Assembly: GCF_003991195.1 (NCBI RefSeq)
Contig: NZ_RCWL01000002.1
Span: forward strand, 248,001-312,000
Direction of reading: 5' to 3'
Source of the DNA: Gynurincola endophyticus
GTDB taxonomy: Bacteria; Bacteroidota; Bacteroidia; Chitinophagales; Chitinophagaceae
Length of the DNA stretch: 64,000 nt
In this document: positions 44,233-52,309 of the stretch, piece by piece
How the letters are laid out: each line of letters starts with the position of its first letter
Numbering within the stretch: the first letter of the stretch is position 1
Notes under the pieces: model-generated
Told to the model about the DNA's origin: nothing
The model's database searches: none
The model's input: only the letters and a program-made list of their open reading frames with translations
Program-made: the position numbers and the translations under genes

Positions 44233-44808
44233 TTACTTAATCAGCTGTTTTCGGATGCGACTTAAACTCTTAGAATTCATTCCTAAAAAAGAAGCAATAT
44301 ATTGCAAGGGAACATTATGAATAATTTCTGCATGTTCATTAATAAGTTTTCTATAACGCTGTTCAGCAGAAAGTGTAGCCAGCTCTTTCGATCGGTTTTC
44401 ATTATATGTTAATGATTGCTGAAATACCATAATACTGAAATCTTTAAACTTCACACTTTCCTTTGTCAAAATATCCAGATCAGCTTTTGTAATACGCAAA
44501 AGCGTACAATCTGTAATACATTCCAGATTTTCTCCGGATACTGTTGTATTTATAAAATGAGCATAAGAAGTAATGAATCCCGGCGGGCAATTGATATGCG
44601 TAGTTACCTCATCACCATTCTCATTATAATGAAACAATCTTACAAACCCCGAAACAATAAAATATAGATATCGTGGAATTTTTCCTTCTTCCTCAATAAT
44701 TTTGTTTTTAGGTAATACTACAGGTTCAAAATATTGTTTGCACAATACCTGATCATGATCTGAAAGAGTAATGTTTTCGGAAATGAGTTTTAACAAGTGC
44801 TCATGCAT
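44233..44808 (-). CDS. Crp/Fnr-family transcriptional regulator
   Basis: 191 residues; the same small type as the one at 30088. N-terminal cNMP-binding-like barrel (KIIEEEGKIPRYLYFIVSGF, then VRLFHYNENGDEV), a long dimer helix, and the C-terminal HTH NVPLQYIASFLGMNSKSLSR. No Cys cluster for Fe-S binding, so not Fnr in the strict sense. 64 bp upstream of the extended SDR gene on the same strand. Ligand not known. Such pairs often regulate the adjacent oxidoreductase. Confidence 0.88.
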   Translation of the reverse strand: MHEHLLKLISENITLSDHDQVLCKQYFEPVVLPKNKIIEEEGKIPRYLYFIVSGFVRLFHYNENGDEVTTHINCPPGFITSYAHFINTTVSGENLECITDCTLLRITKADLDILTKESVKFKDFSIMVFQQSLTYNENRSKELATLSAEQRYRKLINEHAEIIHNVPLQYIASFLGMNSKSLSRIRKQLIK

Positions 44809-45025
44809 ATTTTTTCTTTTACCATTACAAGATAAAATGAAAGTTATCTATTTTTTTAAATAAATCAATCAGAAAACAAACATTCCGATCTTGATAAAAA
44901 CTACACGATGTTTTTATAAAACAATATCATAAAATCATCTTTTGTGGTTGCCGCTGTGACATTTTATAGTTAATATTACAGATTATGGTTCACACCAGGC
45001 AAAAATGGATGTAAAATATTTAATG

Positions 45026-46327
45026 ATGAGAAAAACCGTTCTGCTAAATTTTGTTTTTTTTCTTGTACTAAATGTTAGCGCACAAGATAAACCAGCATTG
45101 ATAGACACTATTTCAACCTTTTTCAACGAAATAAAAGAAGCTACAGGCAACCATGTTACGCTTTGGAACAAAAACCTATACGGGCCGGTTATATTTGTAA
45201 ACCCGCAAACCCGTGCGTTCTTTACCAACGAACCCGGCATGGATGGCACACTAAACACTGAAAAAAATATTTATTCGGGAATCTTACCCGCCAATATCAA
45301 TATTGCCAATACGGCACTTAACAGAAATGATAAGAGATGGGCGATGATTATGCTCCCTCTCCCTAAAAACAAAGAAAACAGAATAAATCTGTTGGCGCAT
45401 GAACTATTCCACAGTGCACAACCGGGCCTTGGGTTTTCTCTTAATAATGTAGAAAGTAATCACCTTGATCAAAAAGAAGGCAGAATTTATCTGCGATTAG
45501 AGTTAGAAGCTTTAAAAAGCGCTGTTCAGGCAACTTCTGAAAAAGAGTTACACCAGCATCTGACCCATGCGTTAACATTCAGAAAATACCGGTATAGTAT
45601 TTATGCAGGCGCAGACAGTACAGAAAATCAGCTTGAACTGAACGAAGGTATTGCTGAATTTACCGGCGTAATTGTTAGTGGCAGAAGTAAAGTTCAAACA
45701 ACCGATTACTTTTTAAAAGGAATCAATGATTTTTTCAACAACCCTACTTTTGTTCGTTCGTTTGCCTATTATACAACTCCGGTGTATGGTTATCTACTTT
45801 ATAACAAAAATAAAGACTGGAATAAAAGCATTACAACTGCTACCCATCTGACCGATTATTTTACTACAGCGTTTAAGATCAGACTTCCGCATGATTTTAA
45901 AAAATCAGCTGAAAAAATAACAGACAGGTATAATGGAAAGGTAATTGTGCAGGAAGAAACTGCAAGAGAAGAGAGAACAAAACAACTTATTGCATCATAC
46001 AAAAAGAAATTCGTGGATCAGCCTCATTTCGAAATAAGATTTGTAAAGATGAATGTTTCTTTTAACCCTAATAATATTATGCCGCTGGAAGATAAAGGAA
46101 CCGTTTATCCTAATATGAGAATCACTGACGTTTGGGGCATTTTAACTGTTGAAAACGGGGCACTGATGAGCCCCAACTGGGATAAACTTTCCATCTCATC
46201 ACCTACTCAAATAACTGACAAAAAAGTATATGGCGATGGCTGGATACTTGAACTGACTGAAGGTTATACTGTAGAAAAAGATGAAAACAATAGTAATTAT
46301 AAACTCATGAAGGCAATTACGAATTGA
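45026..46327 (+). CDS. Exported HExxH putative metallopeptidase
   Basis: 433 residues from ATG 45026, giving MRKTVLLNFVFFLVLNVSAQ as signal peptide; upstream ATG at 45005 and 45023 also stay in frame. The zinc motif is HELFH (His125, Glu126, His129) in NLLAHELFHSAQPG, and downstream ELNEGIAEFTG supplies a Glu for the third ligand (Glu207 or Glu211), as in gluzincins. The C-terminal 120 residues (from about 310) contain VRFVKM-type strand repeats and may bind substrate. I do not recognise the specific family. Periplasmic or secreted. Alone between two minus-strand blocks; no obvious partner. Confidence 0.72.
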   Translation: MRKTVLLNFVFFLVLNVSAQDKPALIDTISTFFNEIKEATGNHVTLWNKNLYGPVIFVNPQTRAFFTNEPGMDGTLNTEKNIYSGILPANINIANTALNRNDKRWAMIMLPLPKNKENRINLLAHELFHSAQPGLGFSLNNVESNHLDQKEGRIYLRLELEALKSAVQATSEKELHQHLTHALTFRKYRYSIYAGADSTENQLELNEGIAEFTGVIVSGRSKVQTTDYFLKGINDFFNNPTFVRSFAYYTTPVYGYLLYNKNKDWNKSITTATHLTDYFTTAFKIRLPHDFKKSAEKITDRYNGKVIVQEETAREERTKQLIASYKKKFVDQPHFEIRFVKMNVSFNPNNIMPLEDKGTVYPNMRITDVWGILTVENGALMSPNWDKLSISSPTQITDKKVYGDGWILELTEGYTVEKDENNSNYKLMKAITN

Positions 46328-46414
46328 CCAATCATCACTTACCGGTATCAGAAAACAAGAAATCAATTAAATGTGATAACGCTAAATTAAAAACCAGCAA
46401 ACTTATACAGTCTA

Positions 46415-46624
46415 TCACTTACAGCAAGAGCTATCTTGCTGTATAGGTGGACATTTAACCGTTCCATAACTACAATAAACACAACAATCCCCTTCTTTTG
46501 GTTTTAAAACCGTTTTACAATGGGAGCAACTATAGAAATACTGACAGGCATTCACCGGCATAGTTTCCTCTTTTGAAAGGTTACACTTCGGACAGGTTAT
46601 CGTAGATTGCAATATCACTTGCAT
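46415..46624 (-). CDS. GDCCVxC-domain small Cys-rich protein
   Basis: 69 residues. Cys pairs in CPKCN, CSHC, then GDCCVYCSYGTVKCPPIQ and a CC end: ten or more Cys, a zinc-ribbon-like arrangement with the GDCCVxC signature. In related proteins the first Cys of that motif may be selenocysteine, and members are found in mercury-resistance operons; here it is Cys and no mer genes are near. Probably binds Zn or a soft metal. It shares strand with the S41 peptidase gene 28 bp upstream and may be co-transcribed. Confidence 0.82.
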   Translation of the reverse strand: MQVILQSTITCPKCNLSKEETMPVNACQYFYSCSHCKTVLKPKEGDCCVYCSYGTVKCPPIQQDSSCCK

Positions 46625-46651
46625 GTTCGTTTCCTTTATCCGGTAATTTAA

Positions 46652-47659
46652 TTATTTTTTCAAAAACGCCAAAGCTTTAATGATTTTGCTATCTTTCTTC
46701 AACTCTTCCAGATTATCGCCACCTAAAACTATTACGCCCGGAATAATATTACCTTTATAAACATTTGACTTTCTATCTACAACATAATCTGTAGATAAAT
46801 TAATGCCGGCTACCTGATTAATCCGATATCCCTGCACAGCCGTTGTATAGTTCGCTGTAGTCTCCCCTACTATATATGTATTATCTCTTCCAATAAAAGA
46901 AATCGTTACCATTTCTCCCGCACTCGCCGTGTAACAACTGGTCAATATCACTACAGGAATTTCCTTTTCAATGGAATGCACCAGCTGCGATTTTCTCTCC
47001 AAAGCAGTTCCATCAATCAGCAGATTTCCATTTTTAACTTCCCAGCTTCCGGTAGATTCACCCTGTGCATTTTTAAACCCACCGAATACAATATTATCTC
47101 CAATAAATTCTTTTAACCCCAATAATATCGGATACATGTTACCACCGGTGTTCAACCTTAAATCAATAATCCATCCTTTTACTGCAGGAGAGTTAACAGT
47201 GTTAATGTGTTCAACAATATCATTTGCCAGACTATCTACTTTTCTGAAAGCAAAATCATTATTACCCGGAATACTGATGTAAGCAAATTCATCATTAATA
47301 ATTTTACTGACTACCTTTTTTTCCAGTTTCAGTTTTTCTTTCAGATAATCATTCGCGGCAGTGGTTTCCACACTCCATCCATAGGTTTTTCCTTTATATT
47401 TTAAGTTACCGTGGTAATCGTTCAGTTGTTTAAAAACTTCTTCATATAAAGGAGGTACTTCATCAAGATATGCCAGATTTTCTGCTCTCTTGTAGAGATC
47501 TCTTTGAATTGCATCCAGATTTTCTGTATGAAGTGAGTGTTGTCTGATCAATGAGATAGAAGAATCAATGAATAACTTTATACTGTCATTTTTAAAATGC
47601 TGCGAATAAGAAGACAGTGACAAGAACAAAATGCCCACCGCCACATAATATTTTTTCAT
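46652..47659 (-). CDS. S41-family (C-terminal processing-like) peptidase, no PDZ domain
   Basis: 335 residues with signal peptide ending LSSYSQ. The S41 core includes AYISIPG, AVKGWIIDLRLNTGGNM (beta-strand region common to tail-specific proteases) and the catalytic Ser in TSCYTASAGEMV, followed by ETTANYTTAVQGYRI. No PDZ domain between signal and core; instead a helical N-terminal segment, as in tricorn-like/IRBP-type S41. Substrate unknown. Periplasmic. Runs toward the small Cys-rich gene 28 bp downstream. Confidence 0.88.
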   Translation of the reverse strand: MKKYYVAVGILFLSLSSYSQHFKNDSIKLFIDSSISLIRQHSLHTENLDAIQRDLYKRAENLAYLDEVPPLYEEVFKQLNDYHGNLKYKGKTYGWSVETTAANDYLKEKLKLEKKVVSKIINDEFAYISIPGNNDFAFRKVDSLANDIVEHINTVNSPAVKGWIIDLRLNTGGNMYPILLGLKEFIGDNIVFGGFKNAQGESTGSWEVKNGNLLIDGTALERKSQLVHSIEKEIPVVILTSCYTASAGEMVTISFIGRDNTYIVGETTANYTTAVQGYRINQVAGINLSTDYVVDRKSNVYKGNIIPGVIVLGGDNLEELKKDSKIIKALAFLKK

Positions 47660-47730
47660 AAAAACTACTGCTGTTTATAATGATACGATAAACTACTGCA
47701 AAAGTTACACCTATAACATTTTTTTAAGTT

Positions 47731-49167
47731 TTAAGGCGATAATACCTGAGCAAGTACTTTTACACTGTCTCTCATTTGTTCTTCAGAAAGATAAGCATAT
47801 CCTAAACGTATACCATTGACAGTTTTATCATAACTATAGGTATCAGGTAATATAATTTTAAACCCTTTTTGTTGTATTTTCTCATCCACCAGCTGCCAGT
47901 TTACTTTCTTTTTAGGTACAATCCAAAAGGCAAGTCCGCCATCAGGAGTAACAAAATCTACCTGCTCTACCAGATATTTGTTTAATAACTTTTCAGCTAA
48001 ATCGCGTTTGTTTTTATAATAATGCGTGGCTTTTTTTAAATGTCTTTTAACAGTACCATCCTGAATCAACTGCAAAACCGCTTGCTCCATAATGGAGTCG
48101 CCCTGTACATCAATAATTTTTCTGAGCTCCCCCACTTTTTGCATCAACCATTCATCACCAGTCACCAGATACCCGATTCTTAGTGCCGGAGCTACTACTT
48201 TACTCATTGTTCCGATATATACATAGTTCTTTAACTCTGCATAACTGCTCAGTGGTAAGATTGGCCGATAACCAAAGTGGAATTCATTATCATAATCGTC
48301 TTCTATAATCGTAAAGCCATAAACATTCGATAACCTGATTAACGCTAACCTTCTCGGTAAACTCAATGTTACCGTTGTAGGATACTGGTGATGCGGAGTT
48401 ATATAAATTGCTTTTATATTCGAAAACTTTTTCAAACATCTTTCCACCTCTGCCACAACTATTCCATTTTCGTCTACATTAATGGGTAATAACCGGGCAC
48501 CTGCATTTTCAAAAGCTTTCCAGGCAGGTTTATAACCCGGATTTTCTACCATAATAACATCACCGGGTTGAAAAAGGCATTGGGCGGTGAGATACATGGC
48601 CATCTGACTACCGCGGGTAATGCAGATTTGTTGTTCGTTTATCTGCATCCCTCTTTGATGGTTCAGCATTTGTGCCATTGCTTTTCGAAACCCTACTTCA
48701 CCAAATTCACTACTATACCCCATAATCTGCCACTTCGCCTTCCGGTTAAAAATCTGCCGGTAGGCACGAGCCAACTCGGCAACCGGAGCAATCTTACTAT
48801 CAGGTGAACCATCGTCAATCAACGTTTGCAACAATAAAGTACCCGTATCAACCGACTTCTTTGTCGTGTTTTTTTTATCATTAGCAGAGAAAGCCGGAAG
48901 TATAGCTGCTACAAAAGTGCCTTTCCGCTCTTTTGATACCAACCACTCTTCATTCAGCAACACATTCAATGCCTCCACTACCGTATTTCTGTTGAGTTGC
49001 AGGTGTTTTGCCAATGCACGGCTACCTGGCAGGGCTGTGCCGGGTTGTAGTCTGCCAGACTGTATATCTGCAATAATTGCATCTGCAATCTGAAGATATA
49101 GTGCCTGATCACTTTGGTGATCTAACTGTATTTCTAATTTCCATGGTCTTAACATCTGGACTACCAT
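47731..49167 (-). CDS. MocR-type regulator (GntR wHTH + aminotransferase fold), PdxR-like
   Basis: 478 residues. N-terminal GntR winged helix: LQPGTALPGSRALAKHLQLN and NRNTVVEALNVLLNEEW, then a linker, then a class I aminotransferase-like fold (about 125-470) with PLP Lys323 in IGTMSKVVAPALRIG and the PLP-ring Asp in TIIEDDYDNEFHFG. MocR/PdxR proteins sense PLP and control B6 synthesis or other PLP-related genes. The neighbours (pyridoxal kinase, YggS) make PLP homeostasis the probable target. Divergent from the GNAT gene with overlapping promoter elements. ATG 49167 or an in-frame ATG at 49155 could be the start. Confidence 0.9.
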   Translation of the reverse strand: MVVQMLRPWKLEIQLDHQSDQALYLQIADAIIADIQSGRLQPGTALPGSRALAKHLQLNRNTVVEALNVLLNEEWLVSKERKGTFVAAILPAFSANDKKNTTKKSVDTGTLLLQTLIDDGSPDSKIAPVAELARAYRQIFNRKAKWQIMGYSSEFGEVGFRKAMAQMLNHQRGMQINEQQICITRGSQMAMYLTAQCLFQPGDVIMVENPGYKPAWKAFENAGARLLPINVDENGIVVAEVERCLKKFSNIKAIYITPHHQYPTTVTLSLPRRLALIRLSNVYGFTIIEDDYDNEFHFGYRPILPLSSYAELKNYVYIGTMSKVVAPALRIGYLVTGDEWLMQKVGELRKIIDVQGDSIMEQAVLQLIQDGTVKRHLKKATHYYKNKRDLAEKLLNKYLVEQVDFVTPDGGLAFWIVPKKKVNWQLVDEKIQQKGFKIILPDTYSYDKTVNGIRLGYAYLSEEQMRDSVKVLAQVLSP

Positions 49168-49187
49168 TTTTTATAAAAACTGCATCA

Positions 49188-49217
49188 TTTCACTAGTCCA
49201 AATATACAATACTTTTG
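49188..49217 (+). promoter_or_regulatory. Candidate promoter for the GNAT gene
   Basis: TTTC (49188-49191), 18-bp spacer, TACTTTTG (49210-49217), the latter a full TAnnTTTG match. It overlaps the oppositely directed element at 49199. Confidence 0.45.
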
Positions 49218-49229
49218 ACTCGGATAACA
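49199..49229 (-). promoter_or_regulatory. Candidate promoter for the MocR regulator
   Basis: On the minus strand TATATTTG (49206-49199) is a full TAnnTTTG match, with a poor -33 candidate TGTT at 49229-49226, 19 bp away. Only 3 bp separate it from the opposing -7 element, so polymerase binding for the two genes excludes one another. Confidence 0.4.
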
Positions 49230-49294
49230 GTCAGGCTTTAAACACTTTTAAAGTATGGAGCATTGGTCAGGCAAAGAATAAAATCAAAACAAAT

Positions 49295-49741
49295 ATGAAC
49301 TACAGTATCAAAAAAGCCAGTCTGGAAGACCTAGACGAAGCGGCATTATTATTTAACCGGTACCGGATATTTTATCGTCAGCAACCGGATCTGGAAGGAG
49401 GCAAAGCATTTCTGAAAGAACGTTTTCTGAACAGCGAATCAGATATTTTTCTGGCGATGACTGATAATAAAGCAGTAGGGTTTGTGCAACTTTATAAACT
49501 GTATCACTACATCAAACTTCAGAAACAATGGCTATTGAGTGATTTATTTGTACATCCCGATTACCGTGGCAAAGGTATTTCAGTGGCATTGATTGACCGA
49601 AGCAAACAATGGTGCATCGAAACCGGGGCCTGTGGCCTGATGCTTGAAACAGAAAAGACAAACGATATCGGTAATCAGTTATATCCGCGTTGCGGCTTTG
49701 AATACGACGGATTGCACAACTATTACTATTGGTGGAAATAA
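49295..49741 (+). CDS. GNAT-family N-acetyltransferase
   Basis: 148 residues. Coenzyme-A loop is VHPDYRGKGISVALID (R-G-K-G-I pattern). Starts MNYSIKKASLEDLDEAALLF, a usual GNAT N-terminus; ends RCGFEYDGLHNYYYWWK. Acceptor unknown; similar small GNATs act on amino acids, polyamines or antibiotics. It is divergent from the MocR gene, in the arrangement seen for MocR-regulated genes in other bacteria. The structured region ahead of the pyridoxal kinase begins 5 bp after the stop. Confidence 0.9.
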   Translation: MNYSIKKASLEDLDEAALLFNRYRIFYRQQPDLEGGKAFLKERFLNSESDIFLAMTDNKAVGFVQLYKLYHYIKLQKQWLLSDLFVHPDYRGKGISVALIDRSKQWCIETGACGLMLETEKTNDIGNQLYPRCGFEYDGLHNYYYWWK

Positions 49742-49746
49742 TTCAT

Positions 49747-49777
49747 GTACCGGTAAACATTAAATTTTTACCGGTAC
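49747..49777. repeat. Perfect 11-bp inverted repeat after the GNAT gene
   Basis: GTACCGGTAAA (49747-49757) and TTTACCGGTAC (49767-49777), separated by nine bases. It may be a terminator (no T-run follows on the plus strand), or part of the structured leader ahead of the tRNA-like sequence. Confidence 0.6.
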
Positions 49778-49784
49778 CTTATCC

Positions 49785-49855
49785 GGCCGGATGGCTGAGT
49801 GGCGAGGCGAGGGTACGCAATACCTTTTACAGTGGTTCAAATCCATTTCCGGCCT
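49785..49855 (+). tRNA. tRNA-Cys(GCA)-like sequence with C33
   Basis: A 71-nt cloverleaf: acceptor GGCCGGA/TCCGGCC, D-arm GCT/GGC with A14, G18G19, A21, anticodon stem AGGGT/ACCTT, T-stem AGTGG/CCATT, T-loop TTCAAAT, discriminator U73, the latter being a Cys identity base. Anticodon GCA is at 49817-49819. Deviations: loop is A-C-[GCA]-A-T, so the near-universal U33 is C, and A32 could pair with U38. Many stem G-U pairs. It could be a divergent functional tRNA-Cys, a tRNA pseudogene, or a tRNA-like leader of the kinase gene, whose start lies 15 nt after it. CCA is not encoded. Confidence 0.7.
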
Positions 49856-49870
49856 CTATAAAATAGGGCA

Positions 49871-50704
49871 ATGACAAAAAAAACGATTATCATTCACAGC
49901 AAAGTTTCCTACGGATACGTAGGTAGCAATACAACATCCTTTGTTTTGCAAAGTGCCGGGCACGATGTAATTACCGTTCCTACTGTTTTGTATTCTAATC
50001 ACCTGGGGTATCCCACTGTGGGAGGCGGAGCTGTTCCTTCTTCTTTATTTGAATCAATACTGGAAGGAATTCTGAAACTGTCTGTTGAACAGGAAATTGA
50101 TGCCATTATTACCGGCTATATCGGTAATGCTGAACTGGTACAGATCACTGCCGCATTTATAAAGAAACTCAAAAAGTTAAATCCTGAAATATTTTTTGTT
50201 TGTGATCCTGTAATGGGTGATATCGTTCCGGGATTATATGTACCTACGGATGTACCACAGGCTATTATCGAACAGTTGATTCCATTAGCAGACTTAATCA
50301 CTCCTAATCAATTCGAATTTCAACAGATTACGGGCAAGCCTGCAGTGCACATAGATGAAATGGCTCAACAACTGAATCAGCTGGTAAAAACTTTACCCAA
50401 ACAAGTTGTAATCACAGGTTGTTACCTCAGTACCACTGAAAAAAACATGCTGGATATCTGTGTGTCGGAAACTAATACCTTGTATCTGTTCAATTCACCG
50501 AAAATACCGGTAAATCCCCCGGGAACAGGTGAATTATTTACGGCACACCTCCTTTTATCAATGTTTGAAGGTGAAGACCTCCGGTCAGCAGCCAGTTCTT
50601 CAGCAACGATATTAAGCACCGTTTTATTGAAAATGCATGAAGAGAGCAGACGCGAATTCGATTTAAGCGATCTTTTGTTTTCTTTGAGTATCACGGGCCG
50701 CTGA
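49871..50704 (+). CDS. pdxY: Pyridoxal/pyridoxamine kinase
   Basis: Phosphorylates B6 vitamers in salvage of PLP. 277 residues, ribokinase fold. N-terminal IHSKVSYGYVGSNTTSF and VPTVLYSNHLGYPTVGGG match the PdxY/PdxK substrate region; then FFVCDPVMGD and LITPNQFEFQQITG (ATP lid region) are conserved. The anion-hole/catalytic motif, normally G-T-G-D, reads PPGTGELF with Glu221 in place of Asp, so activity is not assured. It is 15 nt after a tRNA-Cys-like sequence and has no visible Shine-Dalgarno. Followed by YggS 33 bp downstream, probably in one transcript. Confidence 0.9.
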   Translation: MTKKTIIIHSKVSYGYVGSNTTSFVLQSAGHDVITVPTVLYSNHLGYPTVGGGAVPSSLFESILEGILKLSVEQEIDAIITGYIGNAELVQITAAFIKKLKKLNPEIFFVCDPVMGDIVPGLYVPTDVPQAIIEQLIPLADLITPNQFEFQQITGKPAVHIDEMAQQLNQLVKTLPKQVVITGCYLSTTEKNMLDICVSETNTLYLFNSPKIPVNPPGTGELFTAHLLLSMFEGEDLRSAASSSATILSTVLLKMHEESRREFDLSDLLFSLSITGR

Positions 50705-50737
50705 ACAGAACCCGTATAATAGATAAAATGTAAATTA

Positions 50738-51472
50738 ATGAATGATCAGATAATCGATAATCTAAATAGTATTCTTGAAAGAATCAGCAATGCCTGCATC
50801 AGCAGCAATAGAAACCCTGCCGAAGTTCGTTTATTATTAGCTACCAAAACAGTTTCAGCCGACCGGATAAAAATAGCATTGCGGGCAGGACAAACATTAA
50901 TTGCCGAAAATAAAGTGCAGGAATTGAAAGAAAAATATGATTCATTGCTGGATACCCCACACACCAATCACTTTATAGGCCATTTGCAAAGCAATAAAAT
51001 CAAAGATATTCTGAAATACGGAGTAACGTGTATCCAATCAATAGACCGGCTGGAACTGGCTGAAAAGCTGCACCAGCGATTATCAGCTGAGAAAAAGAAA
51101 ATCGACGTGCTGATTCAGGTAAATACTTCTGATGAAGAAAGTAAGTTTGGTGTACATCCTGACAATGTGATTGACTTAATCAAAGAAATTTCAAAATTTG
51201 AAACATTAAAAATAAAGGGATTAATGACGATCGGCCTATTCAGTGCTGAAACGGAAAAAGTACGTGCCTGCTTTCGTTTATTAAAAAATATTCAGCAGCA
51301 AGTTTTGGCGTTAAGCATGCCGGATGTTGAAATGAATGAACTGTCGATGGGCATGAGCGGAGACCTGGAAACAGCCATTGAAGAGGGCGCAACTATTGTA
51401 AGAGTGGGTACAGCTATCTTCGGACAAAGAAATCGCCCGGATAGTTATTATTGGAATGAGAATCTTTCATGA
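50738..51472 (+). CDS. YggS/PLPBP-family PLP-binding homeostasis protein
   Basis: 244 residues. PLP Lys37 lies in VRLLLATKTVSADRI; HFIGHLQSNKIKDIL and MNELSMGMSGDLETAIEEGA are family signatures, and VRVGTAIFGQR follows as the end of the barrel. Family members bind PLP without known catalysis and influence PLP and amino-acid levels. Directly after the pyridoxal kinase, so a B6 operon. Start ATG 50738. A perfect palindrome follows the gene. Confidence 0.95.
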   Translation: MNDQIIDNLNSILERISNACISSNRNPAEVRLLLATKTVSADRIKIALRAGQTLIAENKVQELKEKYDSLLDTPHTNHFIGHLQSNKIKDILKYGVTCIQSIDRLELAEKLHQRLSAEKKKIDVLIQVNTSDEESKFGVHPDNVIDLIKEISKFETLKIKGLMTIGLFSAETEKVRACFRLLKNIQQQVLALSMPDVEMNELSMGMSGDLETAIEEGATIVRVGTAIFGQRNRPDSYYWNENLS

Positions 51473-51499
51473 GTTATACCAGCCGGGTTGTTCTAAGAA

Positions 51500-51527
51500 C
51501 ATGGGTCGGTGCCGGCACCGACCCATG
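51500..51527. terminator. Perfect 28-bp palindromic terminator between convergent genes
   Basis: CATGGGTCGGTGCC immediately followed by its reverse complement GGCACCGACCCATG. A T-rich tail (AAAATTTATTTTTT) follows on the plus strand, making it a good terminator of yggS; the minus strand side lacks a T-run. Confidence 0.85.
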
Positions 51528-51532
51528 AAAAT

Positions 51533-52309
51533 TTATTTTTTATTCATCAGTTGATTATAAACACCATCCCACAAGTTAACTCTGCTTTTCAGCGACAGAA
51601 TAATCGCTTCTTCAGCTTCTCTCCAATGTTGCAGGTTATCACCACAAAGATTAGCCGTCATTTGCAATGCCAGATTACTATGATGATCTCCGTCAACTTC
51701 AATATGCCTTTCTATATAATATTTAAATATAGAAATTTCATCAGGAAAGTTCTTGTGTATTTCATTAATAATCGAAATAAACATACCCGGAATCAGGTCT
51801 TCCCTTCCAAATGTAAAAATTGCAGACTGAAGGAAATCTTTTTTACTTAAAATGGTTTGGAATGTAAAACTAACAAAATCACGAGCTTCCAAAGGTGTAT
51901 CCGAAATAGTAAATGCTTTTTCAAAATCACCTGAACGTTGAAGTTCGTCAGTAAAGCCAAGAATAGCAGTTCTATCAGCCCCACATTGGTTCATTGCATC
52001 AAGATACAATTCGAAGTGGCTTTTACGTTCTCCATTATGATCTAGATCCGACTCCTCACCAACTACTATTTCATTAATGAGATAACGGGTATCAGGAGCT
52101 CCTTTAGGAAACCATGGAACAGTTGTACAGGTAAGATGATTTTGCAGGGCTTTCAGCAAAGACATAAAATCCCATACAGCATAAACATGATATTGCATAA
52201 ATATCTTCAGATCGTCTATATCTCTAATAACCGAATATACCTTGTGATTTATAATCTCCTGTCTTAGCGGCTCAATCCTTTTCTTAATTTCTTCTATTTG
52301 TTGATTCAT
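51533..52309 (-). CDS. DUF3050 protein (haem-oxygenase-like fold)
   Basis: 258 residues, no signal peptide. Matches DUF3050: MQYHVYAVWDFMSLLKALQN near the start, ESDLDHNGERKSHFELYLDA, and YYIERHIEVDGDHHSNLAL. These His, Glu and Asp residues are of the kind that hold a di-metal centre in haem-oxygenase-like diiron proteins, so an oxidase/oxygenase role is conceivable, but activity is not established. Downstream, same strand, of the AraC/Atu4866/SDR set with 107 bp gap. Ends at the palindromic terminator. Confidence 0.85.
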   Translation of the reverse strand: MNQQIEEIKKRIEPLRQEIINHKVYSVIRDIDDLKIFMQYHVYAVWDFMSLLKALQNHLTCTTVPWFPKGAPDTRYLINEIVVGEESDLDHNGERKSHFELYLDAMNQCGADRTAILGFTDELQRSGDFEKAFTISDTPLEARDFVSFTFQTILSKKDFLQSAIFTFGREDLIPGMFISIINEIHKNFPDEISIFKYYIERHIEVDGDHHSNLALQMTANLCGDNLQHWREAEEAIILSLKSRVNLWDGVYNQLMNKK

